Shown: positions 1 to 5,111 of the stretch, piece by piece
Position numbering within the stretch: the stretch's first letter is position 1
How the letters are laid out: every line of letters begins with the position of its first letter
Assembly: GCA_021737445.1 (NCBI GenBank)
Contig: JAIPDY010000227.1
Coordinates: 1 to 5,111 of the forward strand
Direction: 5' to 3'
Length of the DNA: 5,111 nt
Source: Desulfotignum sp.
Lineage (GTDB): Bacteria > Desulfobacterota > Desulfobacteria > Desulfobacterales > Desulfobacteraceae
Program-made: the position numbers and the translations under genes
The notes under the pieces: model-generated
Seen by the model: the letters and a program-made list of their open reading frames with translations, nothing else
Told to the model about the DNA's origin: nothing
Database searches by the model: none

Positions 1-407
1 ATTCTGTTGTATCCGGCCAGCTCATGAACTGGGGCGGGATGTATGTCAGAATCCTGGTAGATATTTATTCCGGCAACTGGACCAATGAAGATGTCTGGTG
101 GCTGGCCAAAGAAGGCGCCGCCATCCTGGGGGGCAATGAAACCGATCCCATCAATCCCAAATTTGTGGATGACCTGAAACAGGCCATGATCCAGACACAA
201 GAATTTGGTGAGATATCTGCTTATGATCTGGTAATGAAACGCTATGGCCAGATGAAACAGGGAGTGGATGTGTTTGATCCCTTTACCGGACCTATCTATG
301 ACAACAAAGGCAACATTCAGATCAAGGCAGGTGAGCGGGCCACCAAAGACGATCTGTTGAGCATCATGTATTATGTGGACAATGTGGAAGGCAGCATCCC
401 CCAATAA
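1..407 (+). CDS. BMP/PnrA-family ABC transporter substrate-binding protein, C-terminal part (5' truncated by window edge)
   Basis: This is the end of an exported solute-binding protein that would capture ligand outside the inner membrane and pass it to the permeases encoded downstream. The open frame is already running at base 3 and stops with TAA at 405-407, giving 134 visible residues; full-length members have roughly 330-380. The ATG at 24 is internal, because the same frame reads SVVSGQL before it and family similarity continues across it. The stretch SGQLMNWGGMYVRILVDIYSG followed by NWTNEDVWWLAKEGAAI matches the conserved C-terminal block of the Bmp family (basic membrane protein, PnrA, Med), in which a W-G-x-Y region precedes a helix and a G-x-W turn. 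The tail has the family's DPFTGPIYDNKGNIQIKAGE strand pair. Known members bind purine nucleosides, but most of the ligand pocket lies outside the window, so the substrate is inferred only. The ATPase and two permeases follow in the same direction. Confidence 0.9.
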   Translation, partial: SVVSGQLMNWGGMYVRILVDIYSGNWTNEDVWWLAKEGAAILGGNETDPINPKFVDDLKQAMIQTQEFGEISAYDLVMKRYGQMKQGVDVFDPFTGPIYDNKGNIQIKAGERATKDDLLSIMYYVDNVEGSIPQ

Positions 408-416
408 TTTCAATCC

Positions 417-466
417 GGCGGCCGTTCCCGGGCTCATGCGCATGCCAAAATCCCGGGGCGGCTGCC
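417..466 (+). promoter_or_regulatory. Strong GC-rich intergenic hairpin between binding-protein and ATPase genes
   Basis: The 5' arm GGCGGCCGTTCCCGGG (417-432) pairs with the 3' arm CCCGGGGCGGCTGCC (452-466). The stem has about 13 Watson-Crick pairs, two G-T wobbles and one bulged T. The 19-base loop contains a perfect 10-base palindrome, CATGCGCATG (435-444). The hairpin starts 9 bases after the stop of the binding-protein gene and ends 11 bases before the chosen ATPase start. No T-tract follows, so it is not a standard intrinsic terminator. In other binding-protein-dependent operons, hairpins at this position protect the upstream message or limit read-through so that binding protein is made in excess. 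That role is inferred here; the pairing itself is visible. Confidence 0.6.
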
Positions 467-477
467 CTGCCACCCTT

Positions 478-1992
478 ATGAAAAAAATACAGCGCCTTGA
501 AATGGAAGGCATCAGCAAGTCCTTTCACGGCATCCATGCCAACAAAGAGATCAATCTGTCTGTGGGATCCGGTGAAATCCTGGGGCTTCTCGGAGAAAAC
601 GGTGCCGGCAAAACCACGTTGATGAATATTCTTTACGGGCTGTACCAGCCGGATGCAGGGCAGATCAAGATAAACGGCAGGCCCGTGCGGATCACCAACC
701 CCATGGAATCCATCCTTTTCGGCATCGGCATGGTGCATCAGCACTTCATGCTGATTCAGAACCACTCGGTCATTGAAAACATCGCCTTAGGGTACAAAGA
801 CACCCCGTTTTTTTTTCCGAAAATCAAAATCCGGGAAAAAGTGGCATCCTTTTCCCGGCAGTTCAACTTCACCATTGACCTGAACAAAAAGATCTGGCAG
901 CTGTCCGCCGGAGAACAGCAGCGGGTGGAGATCATAAAAGCACTGCTCAACGGTGCTGACCTGCTCATTCTTGATGAGCCCACATCCGTGCTCACCCCCA
1001 AGGAAATAGAAGAGCTCATCATTATTTTGCGGCAGATGAAAGCGGACGGCCACTGCGTGATCTTCATCTCCCACAAGCTCGACGAGATCATGAACATCTG
1101 CGACCGGGTGGTGGTGCTCCAGAAGGGCAGTATTGTGGGCAGTGCCGATACAGATCAAACAGATAAAAAAACCCTGGCCCGGATGATGGTGGGCCGGGAT
1201 GTGGTCTTTAACATCAGCAAAGAAAAACTTACCAAAGGACAGCAGATCCTGCGTGCGGATCAGATCCATGTGACAGGGGACATGGGACTGCCCGCGGTAA
1301 AAGGGGTCAGCTTTGATCTGTATGAAAATGAAATTTTCGGCATTGCCGGGGTGGCGGGCAACGGCCAGCGGGAACTGGCGGAAGCCATCACAGGGATCCG
1401 AAGAATTGACAGCGGCAAAGTAACCATCAACGGCAAAGATATCACCAACCTGTCCCCCAGGCATATTTACGACCACGGGGTATCCCATGTGCCTGAAGAG
1501 CGCATCCGGTTCGGCATTGCACCGGGACTGTTACTCTATGATAATGCCATTTTGAAACAGCACCACCTGAAAAAGTTTTCCCGCCGGTATTTTCTCAAGT
1601 ATAACGATGTAAAAACCCACACGCAGGGCATTGTTGATGACTTTAAAGTTCTTACCCACTCCATCGACAACCAGATCAGGAACCTGTCCGGCGGCAACAT
1701 CCAGAAACTGATTCTGGGCAGGGAGATCAGTGAGCAGCCCAGGCTTCTGGTGGCATCCCACCCCACCTACGGGCTGGATGTGGGGGCCACGGAATTTTTG
1801 CGGCACCACCTGCTCAAACTGCGCAAACAGGGCAGTGCTGTTCTGCTTTTTTCTGAAGACCTGGAAGAAATTTTTGAACTCTGCGACCGGATCGCCGTCA
1901 TTTTTGCCGGTGAATTCATGGGAATTTTTGATTCCGATGATGAGCGCCTGTGTGAGATCGGTCTGATGATGGCCGGGTCAAAACGCATCTAA
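478..1992 (+). CDS. ABC transporter ATP-binding protein, two-domain sugar/nucleoside type (BMP-linked importer)
   Basis: This cytoplasmic ATPase drives the importer; one chain of 504 residues carries both nucleotide-binding domains, the usual length for the RbsA/MglA/NupB-like class. Domain 1 (about 5-240) is complete: Walker A GENGAGKT (39-46), Q-loop Q88, signature LSAGE (142-146), Walker B LLILDEPT (162-169) and switch H199. Domain 2 (about 255-504) is degenerate: its P-loop reads GVAGNGQR (291-298) without the Lys, its Walker B region reads LLVASHPTYGLDVGA (423-437) with His where the catalytic Glu would be, and the switch region has SED (459-461) instead of His. Its signature LSGGN (403-407) is intact. 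One working ATP site is expected. The ATG at 478 was chosen because similarity begins there and the next codons are A-rich. In-frame ATGs at 373, 436 and 442 would overlap the upstream gene or lie in the hairpin loop, and ATG 502 is a shorter option. No good Shine-Dalgarno precedes 478. Confidence 0.93.
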   Translation: MKKIQRLEMEGISKSFHGIHANKEINLSVGSGEILGLLGENGAGKTTLMNILYGLYQPDAGQIKINGRPVRITNPMESILFGIGMVHQHFMLIQNHSVIENIALGYKDTPFFFPKIKIREKVASFSRQFNFTIDLNKKIWQLSAGEQQRVEIIKALLNGADLLILDEPTSVLTPKEIEELIIILRQMKADGHCVIFISHKLDEIMNICDRVVVLQKGSIVGSADTDQTDKKTLARMMVGRDVVFNISKEKLTKGQQILRADQIHVTGDMGLPAVKGVSFDLYENEIFGIAGVAGNGQRELAEAITGIRRIDSGKVTINGKDITNLSPRHIYDHGVSHVPEERIRFGIAPGLLLYDNAILKQHHLKKFSRRYFLKYNDVKTHTQGIVDDFKVLTHSIDNQIRNLSGGNIQKLILGREISEQPRLLVASHPTYGLDVGATEFLRHHLLKLRKQGSAVLLFSEDLEEIFELCDRIAVIFAGEFMGIFDSDDERLCEIGLMMAGSKRI

Positions 1993-2020
1993 AAAAATCA
2001 TTAACACAAAGACATTGCCC

Positions 2021-3100
2021 ATGATACGCCTTTCCTATACTGACCGATACCAGATCACGCGGCTGCGTACTTTGGTGACCAATATTTTTTCTCTGGCAGC
2101 CGGACTTGTTGTCATCAGCATCATATTTCTCATTGCCGGGGTCAACCCGCTGTTTGCCATCTCTGAAATATTCCAGGGATCATTCGGTTCCATGTACGGG
2201 TTCAAGGAAACCATCACCAAAGCCATCCCCCTGATTCTCATCGGTGCGGGCCTGACCCTGGCATTCCGGGCAAAGTTCTGGAACATCGGTGCCGAGGGGC
2301 AGATGCTCATGGGCGCGATTTTCTCCACCTGGACCGGGCTGACCTTCGGGGATGCCCTGCCCGGTTTTGCCATCATACCGCTGATGTTTGCCGCAGGTTT
2401 TTTAGGGGGTGCCCTGTGGGGCATTATCCCGGCCATACTGAAAATCAGATATGCCATCAATGAAGTGATCTCCACCCTGATGCTCAACTATATCTGTGCC
2501 CACATCCTGACCATGCTCATTGTGGGCCCCTGGAGAGGGGCAACCCGGTTCGGGTTTCCAGGCACCGACAACCTGCCGGATGCCGCCATCCTCAGCGTGA
2601 TTCCCGGATCACGCATCCATTATATTACCCTGATTCTGGCCCTGGCCTGCGCCGCCATCCTGACCCTGGCCATCTACAAGACCCGTTTCGGGTATGAAGC
2701 ACGGGTGGTGGGCGAAAATCCGGATGCCGGCAAATATGCCGGCATCAATTTTTTTAAAACCACCTTGATCCTCATGGCGGTTTCCGGTGGTCTGGCCGGC
2801 CTGGCAGGGGTGGGGGAAGTGGCAGGCATCCACCACTACCTGGGATATCCGGCATCGGTTTCTTCAGGATACGGGTTCACCGCCATCATCGTGGCATGGC
2901 TGGCCAAGCTCAATCCCCTGTATACCGTCATATCCGGCATATTTTTTGCCGGCATCCTGGTGGGCGGTGATGCCATCCAGATCTCTCTGGGGCTGCCTGC
3001 GGCAACCGTGGAGATCGTCAACGGCACCCTGCTGATCTTCCTCATCATGGGAGATTATTTTCTGCACAATAAAATAACCGTCTCATTTTCACGCACATAG
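2021..3100 (+). CDS. ABC transporter permease, BMP-linked nucleoside/sugar type (first, longer subunit)
   Basis: This integral inner-membrane protein forms half of the importer channel. It has 359 residues and belongs to the LivH/RbsC-type permease superfamily (BPD_transp_2). Hydrophobic segments lie at about 23-41, 67-83, 95-108, 117-138, 148-168, 201-219, 246-267, 284-297, 300-318 and 333-346. Family hallmarks are AFRAKFWNIGAEGQMLMGA (81-99), NEVISTLMLNY (147-157) and the cytoplasmic loop GENPDAGKYAGI (231-242), which is where these permeases contact the ATPase. The charged N-terminus of about 20 residues before the first segment is typical of the longer subunit of such pairs. The gene starts 28 bases after the ATPase stop. 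ATG 2021 is preferred because the weak AAAGA (2008-2012) is 8 bases upstream; TTG 2015 would add two residues but has no room for that site. The only recognisable substrate class is nucleoside or simple sugar. Confidence 0.92.
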   Translation: MIRLSYTDRYQITRLRTLVTNIFSLAAGLVVISIIFLIAGVNPLFAISEIFQGSFGSMYGFKETITKAIPLILIGAGLTLAFRAKFWNIGAEGQMLMGAIFSTWTGLTFGDALPGFAIIPLMFAAGFLGGALWGIIPAILKIRYAINEVISTLMLNYICAHILTMLIVGPWRGATRFGFPGTDNLPDAAILSVIPGSRIHYITLILALACAAILTLAIYKTRFGYEARVVGENPDAGKYAGINFFKTTLILMAVSGGLAGLAGVGEVAGIHHYLGYPASVSSGYGFTAIIVAWLAKLNPLYTVISGIFFAGILVGGDAIQISLGLPAATVEIVNGTLLIFLIMGDYFLHNKITVSFSRT

Positions 3101-3104
3101 GAAA
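3099..3104 (+). promoter_or_regulatory. Ribosome binding site of second permease, overlapping the first permease's stop codon
   Basis: AGGAAA lies 7 bases before the ATG at 3112 and shares its first two bases with the TAG stop (3098-3100) of the preceding gene. This is the clearest Shine-Dalgarno among the four complete or started genes in the window. The overlap suggests translational coupling, which would help make the two channel halves in equal amounts; the coupling is inferred. Confidence 0.65.
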
Positions 3105-3111
3105 CCCATCC

Positions 3112-4032
3112 ATGGAAGAAATCATAATCTCAACACTCCAGCGCGCCATGGTGGCGGGCACCCCTTTGCTGCTGGCCACCACAGGGGAAATCATCTGTGA
3201 AAGAAGCGGCATCCTCAACCTGGGGGTGGAAGGGGTCATGGCCCTGGGGGCGGTCACCGCATTCATCGTCACCATGACCACGGGATCCCCCTGGCTGGGG
3301 GTTCTGGCCGCCCTGGCCGCCGGCATGGTTATCTCCGTTATCCACGCCTTTACATCAGTGACCCTCCAGGCCAACCAGGTTGTCTCAGGTCTGGCACTCA
3401 CCATGCTGGGTCTGGGCCTGGCCGGCATGGTGGGAAAACCCTATGTGGGAAAACCTTTGACCATAAAAATGGAGGATATCACCATTCCGGTACTGTCGGA
3501 TATTCCCTATATCGGCAAGGCATTGTTCAGCCAGAGCCCGTTTTTCTTTATGGCTGTGGGCCTGGCACTGGTATCCTGGTTTTTTCTCCAGAGGACCCGG
3601 CTGGGCATCCAGATCCGGTCCACCGGGGAAAACCCCAAAGCCACGGAAACCCAGGGGGTGAACGTGTTTTTGATCCGGTATATGTCGGTGATCATCGGCG
3701 GGGGGTTTTCCGCTCTGGCAGGGGCCCATCTGTCCATCTCCTATTCCAAGTCCTGGATCGAAGGCATGACCGCCGGCCGTGGCTGGATCGCCATTGCTTT
3801 GACCATTTTCGCCCTGTGGAATCCGGGCCGGGCCATCTGGGCCGCTTTTTTGTTCGGCGGCATTTTTGTGGCCCAGTACCTGATGCAGCCACTGGGCATC
3901 TCTCCCAATTTTCTGGCCATGCTGCCCTATATTGCCACCCTGCTCATCCTTGTGCTCATCAGCTTAAAAGATCCCAGAAAGCTCAATGCCCCGGCCATGC
4001 TGGCAGCCCCGTATAAAAGAGGGGAGCGCTGA
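3112..4032 (+). CDS. ABC transporter permease, BMP-linked nucleoside/sugar type (second, shorter subunit)
   Basis: This is the second half of the membrane channel, with 306 residues, the normal length for the shorter subunit of BMP-type importers. It is clearly a paralogue of the first permease and not a copy. It begins almost directly with membrane-embedded sequence, and hydrophobic segments lie at about 14-29, 38-57, 62-80, 92-107, 143-159, 187-208, 222-236, 239-257 and 267-285. The conserved block GEIICERSGILNLGVEGVMA (25-44) corresponds to the FWNIGAEGQ block of its partner. The loop TGENPKATETQGVNV (171-185) corresponds to the partner's ATPase-contact loop, and GMTAGRGWIAIAL (218-230) is characteristic of this subunit. 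The start is well supported by AGGAAA at 3099-3104. Only 11 bases separate it from the first permease, so the two should be co-translated. The protein ends in a short basic tail (YKRGER), consistent with a cytoplasmic C-terminus. Confidence 0.93.
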   Translation: MEEIIISTLQRAMVAGTPLLLATTGEIICERSGILNLGVEGVMALGAVTAFIVTMTTGSPWLGVLAALAAGMVISVIHAFTSVTLQANQVVSGLALTMLGLGLAGMVGKPYVGKPLTIKMEDITIPVLSDIPYIGKALFSQSPFFFMAVGLALVSWFFLQRTRLGIQIRSTGENPKATETQGVNVFLIRYMSVIIGGGFSALAGAHLSISYSKSWIEGMTAGRGWIAIALTIFALWNPGRAIWAAFLFGGIFVAQYLMQPLGISPNFLAMLPYIATLLILVLISLKDPRKLNAPAMLAAPYKRGER

Positions 4033-4040
4033 TTATTTCT

Positions 4041-4069
4041 TTGACTTTTATTGATTTTTATCTGATAAA
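4041..4069 (+). promoter_or_regulatory. Candidate sigma70-type promoter for the M48 protease gene
   Basis: In the AT-rich gap after the second permease, TTGACT (4041-4046, 5 of 6 to the -35 consensus) is followed after 17 bases by GATAAA (4064-4069, 4 of 6 to the -10 consensus). Transcription would begin near 4076, leaving a leader of about 35 bases before the ATG at 4113. Spacing and position fit a separate transcript for the protease. AT-rich sequence gives such matches by chance, so this remains tentative. Confidence 0.4.
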
Positions 4070-4112
4070 TAATGTATCCAGCCATCCATAAACAACAGGT
4101 AACCTGGTTTTT

Positions 4113-5111
4113 ATGAAACGCTTCATTGCAGTCTTGATAACGGTTCTCATGGTGGTGACAGGTCTGCCGGCGGGTGCACCTGCCATCTCCATTCCAGATG
4201 AGAACAAACTGGCAGACCAGTTCATGAAAATGATCCGCCAGGAACAGATTATCCTGGATGACCCTGTGGCGGGCCATATGATCAACACGATCGGCAGCCA
4301 TATTCTGTCCCTGCTGCCGCCCCAGCCCTTCAACTATTCGTTTTACCTTGTCAATGATGACACCTTCAACGCCTTTGCCAGCCCGGGGTCCAACATCTTC
4401 ATTCACCGGGGGCTGATCACCGCCCTTTCAAGCATGGATGAACTGGCCGGCATCCTGGGCCATGAAATAGCCCATGCTGCCAGCCGGCATGTGTCCCAAT
4501 CCATTGACCGGTCCAAGCTTGTCAGCATCGGCACCATGGCCGGGGTCCTGGCTGGAATTTTCATCGGCTCGGCCGGCGGCGGAGATGCGGGACAGGCGCT
4601 GACTGTGGGGTCTATGGCTGCCGGACAATCTTCCATGCTGGCCTTCACCCGGGAAAATGAAACCGAAGCAGATCAAAAAGCGTTTTTAATCCTCAAACAG
4701 ACCTGTTATTCTCCCAAAGGCCTTCTGAACGGCCTCAATAAGCTGAGAGCTGCGGATTTCAGAGGCGTTGAAGGCATCCCGGATTATTTTAAAACCCATC
4801 CCGGCACAGGTACACGGATTGCCCACCTGGCAGGCCTGCTGTCTGATTACGCCCCGCCGGAAAATCCGGTTGTTTGTCCTGAAACCTATGACTATGACAT
4901 GGTGAAATACCGCCTCATGGGGCTGTACGAAGACACAGCAAAAACCATCAGAAAAATCGAATCACAGCTGTCATCCGATCCTGACAGCCCGGCCCTCTAT
5001 TATGGACTGGGTCTTTTATATGCACGGGAAAACCGCAGGGACAAATCCATTGAACATCTGCAAAAAGCCCTGTCCTTTGATCTGATGGATCCGCTGGTTC
5101 TCCTGGAACTG
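4113..5111 (+). CDS. M48-family periplasmic zinc metalloprotease with TPR region, BepA/YfgC-like (3' truncated by window edge)
   Basis: This is a probable exported zinc endopeptidase for quality control of envelope or outer-membrane proteins. The 333 visible codons have no stop. Residues 1-24 form a signal peptide: KR near the start, a hydrophobic core FIAVLITVLMVVTGL, and a likely signal peptidase I site APA|IS after residue 24. There is no lipobox Cys. The M48 domain follows, with the conserved NAFASPGSNIFIHRGLI (86-102) and the zinc site HEIAH (117-121), where E118 is the catalytic base. The third ligand is E183 in ENETEAD, with the family's conserved Asp at 187. From about 293 a TPR-like helix pair appears (LYYGLGLLYARENRRDKSIEHLQKALSFD), as in BepA, whose TPR domain binds the outer-membrane assembly machinery. 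BepA has about 487 residues, so perhaps a third is missing. The start has a modest AGGTAA 10 bases upstream. The 80-base gap and candidate promoter suggest it is not part of the transporter operon. The family is certain, the exact BepA role less so. Confidence 0.92.
   Translation, partial: MKRFIAVLITVLMVVTGLPAGAPAISIPDENKLADQFMKMIRQEQIILDDPVAGHMINTIGSHILSLLPPQPFNYSFYLVNDDTFNAFASPGSNIFIHRGLITALSSMDELAGILGHEIAHAASRHVSQSIDRSKLVSIGTMAGVLAGIFIGSAGGGDAGQALTVGSMAAGQSSMLAFTRENETEADQKAFLILKQTCYSPKGLLNGLNKLRAADFRGVEGIPDYFKTHPGTGTRIAHLAGLLSDYAPPENPVVCPETYDYDMVKYRLMGLYEDTAKTIRKIESQLSSDPDSPALYYGLGLLYARENRRDKSIEHLQKALSFDLMDPLVLLEL

Noticed and set aside
24..407. Reading the first gene as a complete small protein starting at ATG 24
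   Set aside because: The frame is open to the window edge and the conserved family block extends upstream of this ATG, so it is the tail of a larger gene.
364..765. Minus-strand open frame of 133 codons covering the hairpin and the ATPase 5' end
   Set aside because: It is composition-driven sequence rich in H, G and P with no domain features, opposite a well-supported gene and crossing the hairpin.
787..1488. Long minus-strand open frame of 233 codons opposite the ATPase gene
   Set aside because: Its translation has no recognisable family character, and it lies wholly opposite a gene with clear ABC motifs. It is a shadow frame caused by codon bias.
2015..2020. TTG start for the first permease
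   Set aside because: It adds only two residues, and the weak purine-rich stretch upstream is too close. ATG 2021 has better spacing.
4006..4060. Possible intrinsic terminator: CCCC (4007-4010 region) and GGGG (4021-4024) followed by T-rich sequence
   Set aside because: Only four pairs can form, with mismatches beyond them, and the T's begin several bases later and are interrupted. Too weak to call.
4096..4107. Small inverted repeat CAGGTAACCTG just before the protease start
   Set aside because: As a hairpin it has only four pairs and a three-base loop. It overlaps the ribosome site but is short enough to be chance.
3927..4406. Minus-strand open frame of 159 codons spanning the permease end, the gap and the protease start
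   Set aside because: It runs opposite two clearly real genes and through the promoter-like gap, and its translation shows no motif.

Overview
The window looks like ordinary bacterial chromosome, densely coded on the + strand, with moderate GC that I judge by eye to be slightly above 50%. The protein style, the gene order and the frequent ccggcat/gccatcc-type codon strings remind me of the sulfate-reducing Desulfobacterota (Desulfobacter/Desulfotignum-like). That is an impression, not something the sequence proves.

Positions 1-4032 hold four genes of one ABC importer, all in the same direction. They are the C-terminal part of a BMP/PnrA-family substrate-binding protein (cut by the left edge), a double-domain ATPase of the sugar/nucleoside class, and two different permeases of the LivH/RbsC superfamily. 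This binding protein - ATPase - permease - permease layout is the one known for nucleoside importers (PnrA/BmpA-NupABC type), so nucleoside or purine uptake is the best guess. The substrate cannot be read from the sequence. The exported binding protein would deliver ligand to a heterodimeric membrane channel, powered by one two-domain ATPase chain. The junctions are short (70, 28 and 11 bases), which fits one operon. The 70-base junction after the binding protein contains a strong GC-rich hairpin without a T-tract. It could set unequal expression between the binding protein and the membrane parts.

Positions 4033-4112 are an AT-rich 80-base gap with a plausible sigma70-type promoter. It separates the transporter from the next gene.

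Positions 4113-5111 hold the first 333 codons of an exported M48-family zinc metalloprotease (BepA/YfgC-like), with signal peptide, HEXXH site, third zinc ligand and the start of a TPR region. It runs off the right edge. Its likely job is envelope protein quality control, unrelated to the transporter.

I found no RNA genes, mobile elements, CRISPR arrays or evidence of a new system. The points worth a second look are the intergenic hairpin, the uneven ATP sites, a nine-T run inside the ATPase gene and the weak translation starts.
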